Shown here piece after piece: positions 15,314 to 22,341 of a stretch of DNA of 22,341 nt. The stretch is from positions 1-22,341 of the forward strand of contig JBDHXV010000042.1 in NCBI GenBank assembly GCA_039810885.1, in the 5' to 3' direction. Every line of letters begins with the position of its first letter. Position 1 is the first letter of the stretch. The notes beneath the pieces are model-generated. The model saw only the letters and a program-made list of their open reading frames with translations, was not told the DNA's origin and made no database searches. The stretch is from BJGO01 sp039810885 (GTDB lineage Bacteria > Bacteroidota > Bacteroidia > Chitinophagales > UBA10324). The position numbers and the translations under genes were made by a program.

Positions 15314-15850
15314 TTAAAATTTATTCTTCCACATCATAGATTCGATAGGGTGGAAGGTGCGTTTATTGTATTTTGCATCTTTCTTTTTGTTGTATAGATT
15401 TTTTATCAATCCGTCAACTGTGAAGTAGATGAGTTGACCAATGGGCATGCCATAATATACACGAACCGGTTGAGATACGGATATTTCTAACGTCCAGGTA
15501 TTACAATACCCGACATCGCCTTTTCCTGCAGTAGCGTGAATATCGATGCCAAGCCGGCCAACACTGCTTTTTCCTTCAAGAAATGGCACGTGAGCATGCG
15601 TTTCGGTGTATTCTTCTGTAACGCCCAAGTATAATGTACCGGGATCTAAAACAAAGCCATCATCCGGAATCTCAAAGTGGGTAATTTTATTGTGTTTACG
15701 TGCGTCTAAGACACGGTCATCATAGGTCGCTAAATGTTTTCCCAGATGTACATCATAAGAATTTGTGCCCAAACACTCGGGTCGAAAAGGTTCTACAACG
15801 ATATTGCCACGTTCAATTTCTTCAAGAATGGCTTTGTCTGTTAAAATCAT
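15314..15850 (-). CDS. dcd: dCTP deaminase
   Basis: The 178-residue enzyme belongs to the dUTPase/dCTP deaminase family and makes dUTP and ammonia from dCTP, feeding dTTP synthesis in the cytosol. Family positions are visible: LGTNSYDVHLG (27-37), GKSSVGRLGIDIHATAG (93-109) with Ser95 and Arg99, the catalytic Glu122 in TWTLEIS, and Gln139 in PIGQLIYF. The spacing Arg99-Glu122 equals that of Arg115-Glu138 in E. coli Dcd. The segment GKGDVGYCNTWTLEI replaces the E. coli-style version, as in the Bacteroidota subgroup. It has close neighbours on the same strand: the WD40 gene ends 12 bases upstream and the DUF5686 gene starts 14 bases downstream. Confidence 0.93.
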   Translation of the reverse strand: MILTDKAILEEIERGNIVVEPFRPECLGTNSYDVHLGKHLATYDDRVLDARKHNKITHFEIPDDGFVLDPGTLYLGVTEEYTETHAHVPFLEGKSSVGRLGIDIHATAGKGDVGYCNTWTLEISVSQPVRVYYGMPIGQLIYFTVDGLIKNLYNKKKDAKYNKRTFHPIESMMWKNKF

Positions 15851-15862
15851 AAAAGGGTCTTA

Positions 15863-16759
15863 TTAAGTTTTGTTGACATTCCAGCCAATAACGGCTCTAT
15901 CATCACTTGCGGAAATTAATAAATTACGTTTTGGGAAGTACAATAACTTATTTACAGAGTTTCTGTGGGCATCGAATTTTTGATCTATAGATTTTAATAA
16001 TCGCAACCCGGGCATTTCCCAGATTCGAATAGTCTTATCTCGCGATGCAGAAAATAGCAATTGCCGATCTTCATCAATACATAAATCATTAATGGTAAAC
16101 ATGTGTGCTGCTATATTTTTTACATTGACTCCCTGCTCTTCAAAAGTATAGGTATATAAACGTGCATCGCGCGAGCCACCATATAAGGTTTCGTCTTTAT
16201 GAGAATAAGCTAAACTGAAAACAGAGTGTGTAGCAGCCAACCATTTGGATATAATTTTACACGAACTCGTATGTAGGGCATAAACATGCTTGTCGGACGA
16301 TGCAATAAAGAGTCTATTTGACTGCTGCACTAAAGAAAAGGAACGCAGAGCTGCATCCGCAACGTTGACCATCTGTAATACTTCAAATTCGGTACTGAAT
16401 ATATAGAGTGCCCCGGATTGTGTGCCGACAAATATTTTATCATCGTCATATTCAATACAAAAAACAAACCCACATTTCAAATCAATGTTACGGATACATT
16501 TTCCTTTGACTAACTCAATCACATACAAATGTCCATCCATAGCTCCGAGCAACAACAATTGCAAAGAATGGATATACCTTGATGTAAACACCTGAGTATG
16601 AACCTGCGCAATAGCTTCACCATGGCTATCCCCATCGAGAAACCAACGAATTATATATCCATCTGACCCGGCAGAAACAAAGTCCGTATCAGTAAGTGCT
16701 GCTAGGGTATAAACCGCGCCTTTATGACCCATCCACTGTCGGTATTTCGTTATATTCAT
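15863..16759 (-). CDS. Cytosolic WD40-repeat protein, seven blades
   Basis: The 298-residue protein has no signal peptide or membrane segment and consists almost entirely of seven WD40-like units. Their ends can be read as DGYIIRW, DGHLYVIEL, SGALYIFS, DKHVYALH, DARLYTY, DKTIRIWE and DRAVIGWN, each about 38-45 residues after the last. Seven blades close a complete beta-propeller, usually a protein-interaction platform. The first and the last two blades (HKGAVYTL...FVSAGSDG, HMFTINDL...LFSASRDK, HRNSVNKL...LISASDD) are most canonical. No enzyme domain is attached. It is the first gene of a tight set with dcd and the DUF5686 gene. Its partner and function are unknown. Confidence 0.88.
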   Translation of the reverse strand: MNITKYRQWMGHKGAVYTLAALTDTDFVSAGSDGYIIRWFLDGDSHGEAIAQVHTQVFTSRYIHSLQLLLLGAMDGHLYVIELVKGKCIRNIDLKCGFVFCIEYDDDKIFVGTQSGALYIFSTEFEVLQMVNVADAALRSFSLVQQSNRLFIASSDKHVYALHTSSCKIISKWLAATHSVFSLAYSHKDETLYGGSRDARLYTYTFEEQGVNVKNIAAHMFTINDLCIDEDRQLLFSASRDKTIRIWEMPGLRLLKSIDQKFDAHRNSVNKLLYFPKRNLLISASDDRAVIGWNVNKT

Positions 16760-16800
16760 TTATTTAATTCGCAGTAAATTTCCATCAAAAGGACTTCACT

Positions 16801-17439
16801 ATGCCGGTTATTGTGGATATCGTTGCCGATAGCAGTACACGCATACTTGTGTGGCAAATTTCTGAGCCTGAACAAGAACTTCGATCGATGTTGCTTTTAG
16901 ATGAGCGTGAATTGGCCTTTTTGGCTTCTATCAAGGTGTTAATGAAAAGGATGCAATGGCTGGCAAGTCGTGTTTTAATTCGTAAAATAATTAACACATC
17001 GGAATTTATTCTGCTCAATAAAACATGGAATGGACAACCTGTTCTATCAGAGTTAGGTCATCACGTATCCATAAGCCATTGTGGTAATTATGCTGCTGTG
17101 ATTATTAGTAAAACCTCACGAGTAGGAATTGATATTGAAATCATAACAGATAGAGTCATGGGTATTCGACATAAGTTCATTAGCGAGCAGGAAAAGTTAT
17201 GGATACAAAATAATGATGATGCACTTCAAACATTAATCATTTGGTCGGCTAAAGAAACGATTTTCAAGTGGTATGGCAAGGGCCAGGTTGACTTTAGAAG
17301 AAATATCTTCCTGGGGCGTTTTGAGGTATCGCAAAATGGAATCATAGAAGCTCTATTTCGCAATGAGCAGGTAACACAACCTATAGTATTAAATTATTGC
17401 ATTTGCAATTCTTATGTTTTAACATGGTTGATTGACTAA
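16801..17439 (+). CDS. 4'-phosphopantetheinyl transferase superfamily protein (Sfp-type)
   Basis: The 212-residue protein carries the family landmarks: SISHCGNYAAV with His93, the Mg-binding VGIDIE (108-113, Asp111 and Glu113), and WSAKETIFKWYG (148-159, Glu152 and Lys151). Such enzymes transfer the phosphopantetheine arm of CoA to a serine of an acyl or peptidyl carrier protein, activating fatty-acid or secondary-metabolite synthases. The length and two-lobe layout are closer to Sfp/AcpT than to the ~120-residue AcpS. No synthase or carrier protein is nearby, so the substrate may be the general fatty-acid ACP. The ATG at 16801 is 41 bases from the divergent WD40 gene, and the gene ends 5 bases before the convergent dnaG. 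Confidence 0.9.
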   Translation: MPVIVDIVADSSTRILVWQISEPEQELRSMLLLDERELAFLASIKVLMKRMQWLASRVLIRKIINTSEFILLNKTWNGQPVLSELGHHVSISHCGNYAAVIISKTSRVGIDIEIITDRVMGIRHKFISEQEKLWIQNNDDALQTLIIWSAKETIFKWYGKGQVDFRRNIFLGRFEVSQNGIIEALFRNEQVTQPIVLNYCICNSYVLTWLID

Positions 17440-17444
17440 CAGAC

Positions 17445-19373
17445 TCAACGATGTGGTAAGCCTCTGACCATGCCCATATTCTGTGATAATTCCTTTTGCA
17501 TTCGGTCTAATTCAATTTTGGATTGAATGCAGAGCGTGGTTTTTGCTTCATCCTTACTTTCAACAGCCTCTTTCATTTCACGATTGTTTTCTTCAATCAT
17601 ATTATGGATATGACATAAAGCAAGTCTATTGAGAATATATTCTATCTCTTTTTTGTAATTATCTTCTGCATCAGGTATGTGTAAATGATATTCTGTTTTC
17701 CAACGTTCGCTGAGTGTATATTTTTCTCCACTAATACTTTGAGCAAAATTCTGTATTGCTTCATCTTCGTGATGAAGAACATCGTGCAGAGTAGGTATGT
17801 TTCCTTGATTAATCGCATTAAAGTACCAATGCGATATCGTTTCACACGTATGATTAATCCAAGAGCGACCATTCACAGATTCAACAATCACATCGGCCAC
17901 ATAGGCTTTCTCATCCCACTTATAATTTCCATAAAGGACTAATGACTTCATAAGCGCCTCTTCTAATATTAATTCAGTGTTGCTGTGTTGACGTTGTTCA
18001 AGTAGTTCAATGGAGTGTGGAGGAGCAATAGATTCAATAGCATTATCTTCGCTCTTGGTAGTCTTATTAAGAAGTGCAGCCCGTGCTTTGTTTACCTCGC
18101 TTACCATTAGGCCTTCATTCATATCTACTAAAGAACTCAGTTGTTTGATATATAAATTCCGTTTAACTGGTTCACTAACCAAGGCAATACTCTTAATAAT
18201 TTCAAGAATTGCAGCCGACTTCTTTACCGGGTCGGTCCCTGCCTGCTGAAGTTTGAGTTCTGCCTGAAAATAAAGAAAGTTTTTTGATCCGTATATCAAT
18301 AAGTGCTGCATTGCTGCTGCGCCGTGCTTATTTAAATAGGAATCGGGATCATCACCATCGGGGATGATACAAACCTTCACATTAAGGCCTTCTTCAAGTG
18401 CAAGGTCTAATCCGCGCATGGTGGCGTTAATCCCCGCTTGATCCCCATCGTAGATAAAGGTGATATTGGAAGTGAAGCGCTTAATTAAACGTACTTGCTC
18501 TTGTGTAAGAGAAGTGCCGGAAGAAGCGACAGCATGGTCGAAGCCAAATTGATGCAGCGAGATCACATCGGCATAGCCCTCAGCAAGCAAACATTCATCC
18601 TTATGTCGCATTCCTTCACGGGCTAGATGAACGGCGTATAATGATTTTGATTTGTTGTAAACATCACTTTCTTTCGAGTTTATATATTTTGCGGTTTTTT
18701 CATTCTTCTTCATTACTCGACCTGCAAATGCGATAACTTTTCCAGATAGATTATATATAGGAAAAATAACACGACCGCGAAAGAAGTCGTAAGTGCGCCT
18801 CTCATTTTCGCCAATCAAGCCGGCTTTTAAAAGAGTTTCCTTGCTATAACCGTTACTTATCGCTTCAAGATATAATGCATCTCCTTGATCAGGGGCATAA
18901 CCCAGACCAAATCGTTGAATAATTTCAGTGCTGAATTTTCTTTCGACAAAATAACTTAATCCGATGGCACGACCTTCTTCTGTTTCTGTAAGTTGTTTTT
19001 GATAATATTCTTGTGCAAACTTGTTTGCTATATATAATCCATCCGCTTCTTTTTGTTGCTCTACTATTTTTGAGTCAACTTCCGTTTCCTCGATGGCTAT
19101 ATTAAATTTCTTTGCCAAATAACGCAAGGCTTCAGGATATGTAAAGTGTTCGTGCTCCATTAAGAAATTTACTGCATCACCTCCTTTACCGCAACCAAAG
19201 CATTTGTAAATTCCCTTAGAGGCTGAAACAGAAAAAGACGGAGTGCGTTCATTATGGAAAGGACACAAACCGGTATAGTTTGATCCCTTGCGTTTCAACG
19301 ATACATAGTCGCCAATGACTTCTTCAATGCGTGTTGCATCCAAAATGTTTCTTATACTAACCGGAGTAATCAC
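17445..19373 (-). CDS. dnaG: DNA primase DnaG
   Basis: The protein is a bacterial primase with a CHC2 zinc finger (CPFHNERTPSFSV, then YKCFGCGKGGDAVNF), a catalytic-core N-terminal part and a Toprim domain (LLAEGYADVIS, then FIYDGDQAG and IPDGDDPDSYL). A helical C-terminal region of about 200 residues, which should bind the DnaB helicase, is poorly conserved. It makes RNA primers at the replication fork. The frame stays open back to a TTG at 19469, with ATGs at 19448 and 19424. The GTG at 19371-19373 is preferred because the protein then begins MITPVSIRNILDATRIEEVI, matching the usual primase start. The zinc ligands then fall at 37, 40, 58 and 61, close to the 40, 43, 61 and 64 of E. coli. 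From that start it has 642 residues. It converges on the phosphopantetheinyl transferase gene. Confidence 0.95.
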   Translation of the reverse strand: MITPVSIRNILDATRIEEVIGDYVSLKRKGSNYTGLCPFHNERTPSFSVSASKGIYKCFGCGKGGDAVNFLMEHEHFTYPEALRYLAKKFNIAIEETEVDSKIVEQQKEADGLYIANKFAQEYYQKQLTETEEGRAIGLSYFVERKFSTEIIQRFGLGYAPDQGDALYLEAISNGYSKETLLKAGLIGENERRTYDFFRGRVIFPIYNLSGKVIAFAGRVMKKNEKTAKYINSKESDVYNKSKSLYAVHLAREGMRHKDECLLAEGYADVISLHQFGFDHAVASSGTSLTQEQVRLIKRFTSNITFIYDGDQAGINATMRGLDLALEEGLNVKVCIIPDGDDPDSYLNKHGAAAMQHLLIYGSKNFLYFQAELKLQQAGTDPVKKSAAILEIIKSIALVSEPVKRNLYIKQLSSLVDMNEGLMVSEVNKARAALLNKTTKSEDNAIESIAPPHSIELLEQRQHSNTELILEEALMKSLVLYGNYKWDEKAYVADVIVESVNGRSWINHTCETISHWYFNAINQGNIPTLHDVLHHEDEAIQNFAQSISGEKYTLSERWKTEYHLHIPDAEDNYKKEIEYILNRLALCHIHNMIEENNREMKEAVESKDEAKTTLCIQSKIELDRMQKELSQNMGMVRGLPHR

Positions 19374-19506
19374 CGCTTCAAAGTTGATTATTAATTCTGA
19401 CTCAAGTCTAAGTTTGTTAAACATAGTGCAGACAATAGTTTCAGACATTATAAAAATGTGGCACAACAATTGGCTTTATCGAGTTATCCTTTAAACCGGA
19501 TATTTT

Positions 19507-20265
19507 ATGAAAAAGTATTTTACACTTTTAACCCTTGCCATCATGTTCAGTTTGGCTGCTTTTCAAGCAGCAGCATTCAACTCCTTACTACAAATCAGTA
19601 GCACTTGCAATCCATACATCACGGTACAGATTGGGCATGTTCGTTACAATAATCCAACTACGATGTTTCAGTTGAATTCACTCACGCCGGGTACATACAA
19701 TATTCAGGTTTATGGTTGGAATCGAATGTTGGTCAATCAGGTTCCTATCTACAACGGAATAATCTCTATTGGGTACAACGAGGTGGTTAATACGGTAATT
19801 ACAGCATTTGGGATTGCTCAAATAACACATCAGCAGTTTGTACCACAATGTCAGCCCAGCCGCCCTGTTAATCAGTCTTTTCAAAATAATTATAATTACA
19901 ACTATAACTATGGCTATACCTATCAGGATAATTATGGACATGGCACAACACAAAATTGTCAATATAACGGATGGATACCGATGGATATGAATGCTTTTAA
20001 TATGCTCAAACAAAGTATAATGAATGCATCATTTGAAAGTACAAAAAAAGATATAGTGCATCAAGCCATCGCACAGCAATACTTTACAGCCGCTCAACTT
20101 CGTGATTTGCTGCAACTATTTTCATTTGAGAGTACTAAAGTGGAAGTTGCTAAGTTGGCTTATCCTCATGTTCTTGATAAACAAAATATTTATAACATTT
20201 ATGATGTATTTTCTTTCAACAGCAGTATTAGCCAGTTAAGCAGATTCTTTAGTCAACAAAATTAA
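19507..20265 (+). CDS. Secreted DUF4476 protein
   Basis: The 252-residue protein has a signal peptide (about 1-23, MKKYFTLLTLAIMFSLAAFQAAA) and no lipobox. An N-terminal beta-rich part (about 25-105) resembles a small PEGA-like fold (YITVQIGHVRYNN, LNSLTPGTYNIQVYGWN). A Tyr/Asn-rich low-complexity linker covers 127-144. The C-terminal DUF4476 domain (about 158-250) has three short repeats that each begin SFEST, SFEST and SFNSS at residues 175, 206 and 236. The family is of unknown function and is common in Bacteroidota. The gene is divergent from dnaG and ends in a strong terminator, so it is probably monocistronic. I see no T9SS tail, so the protein is likely periplasmic. Confidence 0.85.
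   Translation: MKKYFTLLTLAIMFSLAAFQAAAFNSLLQISSTCNPYITVQIGHVRYNNPTTMFQLNSLTPGTYNIQVYGWNRMLVNQVPIYNGIISIGYNEVVNTVITAFGIAQITHQQFVPQCQPSRPVNQSFQNNYNYNYNYGYTYQDNYGHGTTQNCQYNGWIPMDMNAFNMLKQSIMNASFESTKKDIVHQAIAQQYFTAAQLRDLLQLFSFESTKVEVAKLAYPHVLDKQNIYNIYDVFSFNSSISQLSRFFSQQN
19885..19938 (+). repeat. Tyr/Asn codon-repeat tract in the DUF4476 gene
   Basis: Residues 127-144 read as alternating Asn and Tyr (NNYNYNYNYGYTY, then QDNYG), encoded by AAT/AAC and TAT/TAC codons. This produces an AT-rich, near-hexanucleotide tandem repeat. It looks like a flexible linker between the N-terminal beta domain and the DUF4476 helices. Confidence 0.65.
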
Positions 20266-20283
20266 GTTCAATTTATGCTAAAG

Positions 20284-20318
20284 CATAGAAGGAGGCTTAA
20301 GGCCTCCTTCTATGTTTT
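20284..20318 (+). terminator. Strong intrinsic terminator after the DUF4476 gene
   Basis: A perfect 13-bp stem CATAGAAGGAGGC/GCCTCCTTCTATG (20284-20296 and 20302-20314) with loop TTAAG is followed by TTTT. It lies 19 bases past the DUF4476 stop. Read from the other strand, the same hairpin is followed by CTTTAGC, so it might also stop transcripts from the leftward lipoprotein gene 90 bases away. Confidence 0.85.
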
Positions 20319-20405
20319 GGTAACTGTAGATAGTTGGAGGCTGTGATTTCTAAAAATCTGTGTAATGCAAGGCTATAAAAACGAAAATTGCAAAACACAA
20401 TAAAT

Positions 20406-20762
20406 CTACGGTAAGGCTGCCTTAGCAGAATCAATTTTATGTTGAATTCTTGTTTCAGTTTTCCTGATATTAAAGTCTAAAGCATCTACCGTATCATTAA
20501 TTAAAGTGACAGATTGGTTGCTGCCATAAAAATATAGTTCTAGGTGTTGAGTGTAATCATGCTCGTCGGTAACACGGCCCAAATCAACAATTGTATCAGG
20601 CTTTCCCGCTTGTTGGATTAATTGATCCTTACTCATATTTTTCTTAACCTTCTCTAAATAATTTTTCCCTTCTATTTCTGATTGTTCAAACTGCTTACTG
20701 CCACACGAGTATATAAGGCAGCAAAAACAGAGTAGTGCATAGTATTTTAGAAACGAGGGCAT
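20406..20762 (-). CDS. Small lipoprotein, SmpA/BamE-like
   Basis: The 118-residue protein has a short signal with lipobox LIYSC (Cys20). The mature part contains KKNMSKDQLIQQAGKPD (40-56), close to the GMTKEQVxxxLGKPD motif of the SmpA/OmlA/BamE fold, then strands LELYFYG and QSVTLINDTVDALDF that complete the small alpha/beta unit. A short charged helix ends it. BamE-type proteins assist outer-membrane assembly, but this fold is used widely by other lipoproteins. The start ATG lies inside the 3' end of the upstream PorP/SprF-like gene (16-base overlap), so the two are surely co-expressed. A role in helping the partner barrel or its substrate is inference. Confidence 0.75.
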   Translation of the reverse strand: MPSFLKYYALLCFCCLIYSCGSKQFEQSEIEGKNYLEKVKKNMSKDQLIQQAGKPDTIVDLGRVTDEHDYTQHLELYFYGSNQSVTLINDTVDALDFNIRKTETRIQHKIDSAKAALP

Positions 20763-21805
20763 GGAATATCAATAAGGCTTTTGTAACGTGGCTTACCGCC
20801 AATATAGACTATTGAAAGTTCAAATGCGCCCCTCCCGTTCGTAGCTTGCTTGAGTTCGCTGTAGTTAATGTCATAGTTGATAAACCCGCGCCACGCACCA
20901 TATTCAAGGCCTATGATTGGATACCACGCATCTTTAGCGCGGTTATACATGCCCAGATACAGAAACATCTTTTCAGAAGTGAAGGCACTCATATCGTATC
21001 CAACCATGCCACCAAATTGCAGTTCCGACGCATTCTTTTGTGTTTCATAAAAAATACCAGGCACAATATATAGTTGATCGGAAGCCTGATAAGACAGGGT
21101 GAACATGCCTAAAGGACGCCATCCTAAATTATTTTTATTAAACTCTTTATAGAACGATTCATGCGGGTTTAATAGATGATGTACTGCAATATTGAGTGAA
21201 TAGTTGATCTTTTTCAAACTTGCATTTTGATAAAGTACTCCAATATTAATATCGGGATAGGTGATGCTTCTGAACGAGTAATTTTCATAAGTCGCAAGGT
21301 TGGTGTTAAACTTCGATTCATCCCATTGATTATTGAAGTATAATTTATCCCAATCAATTGTTTTTTGGATTAGGCCTAAGCCAATTCCCATTGAGATTGT
21401 ATGATCTTCACTACCGCCAAGTTGCAAATGCGTAGCTCCTTGTATAATGGCTTTTGTGGTACTTAAATTTCCGTCACCGGCACGATCACGCATGATTAAT
21501 GCCCCGGCACCAAATAATAAGCGACGCCTTTTGTATCCTTCATTAATTCTGTAGTCACCATAGAAATCAAAGGTGCGCCAAGGTGTTGTGAAGCTGCTCC
21601 ATTGATTACGAAAGTTTAATCCTGCACGATACTTTCCTTTAAAATTACCTGCATTAGCCGGATTGATATATAAAGGTGAGGCAAAGAATTGTGAGAAGTG
21701 CATATCCTGCGCTCTACCTGTTGAAGGAGTAAAAGTGTACAGAATGATCATAGCAAGCCCTGCTACAAAGAGTTTAAGGTCAATATGTGAGCACTTATAC
21801 GTCAT
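20747..21805 (-). CDS. PorP/SprF family type IX secretion outer-membrane protein
   Basis: The 352-residue protein has a signal sequence (about 1-33, ending GRAQ) and then the family opening FSQFFASPLYINPANAG (37-53). The following strands (YRAGLNFRNQWSSF, RTFDFYGDYRI, LLFGAGALIMRDRAGDG, and so on) are those of an outer-membrane beta-barrel; relatives run to about 300-350 residues. The last quarter carries typical FGGMVGYDMS and LGLEYGAWRGFINYDINYSEL strands. PorP is a T9SS component in Porphyromonas, and SprF is needed for secretion of the adhesin SprB in Flavobacterium; many paralogues sit beside a CHU_C-tailed substrate. Here the ATG overlaps the stop of exactly such a gene (ATGA, 4 bases), so this is most likely the dedicated partner of that protein and not the core PorP. 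Confidence 0.9.
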   Translation of the reverse strand: MTYKCSHIDLKLFVAGLAMIILYTFTPSTGRAQDMHFSQFFASPLYINPANAGNFKGKYRAGLNFRNQWSSFTTPWRTFDFYGDYRINEGYKRRRLLFGAGALIMRDRAGDGNLSTTKAIIQGATHLQLGGSEDHTISMGIGLGLIQKTIDWDKLYFNNQWDESKFNTNLATYENYSFRSITYPDINIGVLYQNASLKKINYSLNIAVHHLLNPHESFYKEFNKNNLGWRPLGMFTLSYQASDQLYIVPGIFYETQKNASELQFGGMVGYDMSAFTSEKMFLYLGMYNRAKDAWYPIIGLEYGAWRGFINYDINYSELKQATNGRGAFELSIVYIGGKPRYKSLIDIPCPRF

Positions 21806-22341
21806 CGTATTAAAGTCACGTTACCACTTTTGATTACTGAAATATTTCCGTCAAGCACTGCGTTTAAAGTCCAGGCATAAACTTCCATCTCCTGAGGCTC
21901 TCCTTTGTAAGTTCCGTCCCAGCCCGTATTTATATTATTTGTTTCAAATACTTTTTCGCCCCAGCGATTAAATACTCTAAATAAAATACTTTGCACTCCT
22001 CGGCCTTTAACAAGTAAGATATCATTTTGCCCATCGCCATTCGGTGAGAAGGCATTAGGCACGTCGATTATGGGGGTGAAGTTTACAAAAATCAAACGAC
22101 AGGTCGTATCGGGGCAAGGGCCATTGTTGTATGCAGTAAGGCATACTAAGAATTGTCCATTATTTTGAAATATATGAGCCGGGTTAACATCATTGGATGT
22201 AGTACCATCGTTAAACGTCCAATAGTATGCAGTGGCATTAAATGATTGATTTGTAAACAGCACCGGTTCATTTGAACTGGGGTTTTGTGTGCTTACACTA
22301 AACTGTGCTATGGGTGCCGATTGAAAAACATCAATTATAAT
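21802..22341 (-). CDS. Gliding-motility-associated C-terminal (CHU_C) surface protein, 5' part outside window
   Basis: The frame is open to the window edge, giving the last 179 residues of a longer protein; the GTG at 22261-22263 is internal and not a real start. The visible part begins with a PKD-like module (APIAQFSVSTQNP, YYWTFNDGTTSNDVNPAHIF, FLVCLTAYN). It ends in a CHU_C (type B) domain: VPNAFSPNGDGQND, ILFRVFNRWGEKVFET, NTGWDGTYKG, EVYAWTLNAV and the final SGNVTLIR. Type B domains send large adhesins and enzymes through T9SS to the cell surface and usually need an SprF-like partner, which is the next gene. The full length and any catalytic or adhesive domain are unknown. Confidence 0.9.
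   Translation of the reverse strand: MIIDVFQSAPIAQFSVSTQNPSSNEPVLFTNQSFNATAYYWTFNDGTTSNDVNPAHIFQNNGQFLVCLTAYNNGPCPDTTCRLIFVNFTPIIDVPNAFSPNGDGQNDILLVKGRGVQSILFRVFNRWGEKVFETNNINTGWDGTYKGEPQEMEVYAWTLNAVLDGNISVIKSGNVTLIR

Noticed and set aside
15314..15850. dCTP deaminase considered as a phage-defence nucleotide-depletion enzyme
   Set aside because: Length, residue spacing and single-domain layout match housekeeping Dcd; there is no N-terminal kinase-like or sensor domain and no defence gene nearby.
16785..17018. A minus-strand frame overlapping the phosphopantetheinyl transferase start
   Set aside because: It is antisense to the conserved transferase gene and has no family resemblance.
19885..19938. 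AT-rich tandem repeat considered as a CRISPR or intergenic repeat
   Set aside because: It is in frame inside the DUF4476 gene and explained by Asn/Tyr codons; there are no spacers.

Overview
The window looks like a stretch of a Bacteroidota chromosome, probably a gliding or T9SS-bearing lineage such as Chitinophagia, Cytophagia or Sphingobacteriia. The evidence is protein content: a PorT-type component of the type IX secretion system (T9SS), a PorP/SprF-family protein, a gliding-motility-associated (CHU_C) C-terminal domain, a type A T9SS sorting tail, and DUF4197, DUF4476 and DUF5686 families typical of this phylum. It also has promoter-like TAnnTTTG boxes in place of Shine-Dalgarno-led starts. 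The DNA is AT-rich and densely coding. I saw no tRNA, rRNA, CRISPR array, transposase or phage gene.

Layout. 1-1214 (-): an alpha-oxoamine synthase, cut by the window edge. 1215-1525: the only gene-free stretch over 300 bases. 1544-3001 (+): a secreted protein with two Kazal-type protease-inhibitor domains, three PKD-like domains and a T9SS tail. 3031-3765 (-): a DUF4197 protein, divergent from cinA (3829-5082, +). 5159-6984 (+): a 2-oxo acid dehydrogenase E2 subunit, then a four-helix membrane protein. 7032-8099 (-): an integral-membrane acyltransferase. 8298-11384 (-): a tight engB-kefF/G-kefB/C cluster.

11489-12888 (+): ubiE/menG overlapping porT by 55 bases. 12885-16759 (-): a WD40 protein, dCTP deaminase and a DUF5686 outer-membrane protein, spaced like an operon. 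16801-17439 (+): a 4'-phosphopantetheinyl transferase. 17445-19373 (-): DNA primase. 19507-20265 (+): a DUF4476 protein followed by a strong hairpin terminator. 20406-22341 (-): an overlapping trio of a CHU_C-tailed surface protein (partial), a PorP/SprF-like partner and a small BamE-like lipoprotein.

How the genes fit together. Most are housekeeping genes (replication, ribosome assembly GTPase, menaquinone, nucleotide, NAD repair, 2-oxo acid oxidation, K+/H+ exchange). The accessory theme is protein export by T9SS: one core component (PorT), one substrate with a type A tail and one with a type B (CHU_C) tail travelling with its own SprF-like partner. I found no convincing new defence or mobile system. 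The best leads are the CHU_C/SprF/lipoprotein unit, the tandem Kazal inhibitor with rearranged cysteines, and the cytosolic seven-bladed WD40 protein tied to dCTP deaminase. Several starts are non-ATG (GTG for ubiE and probably dnaG, TTG for the DUF5686 gene).
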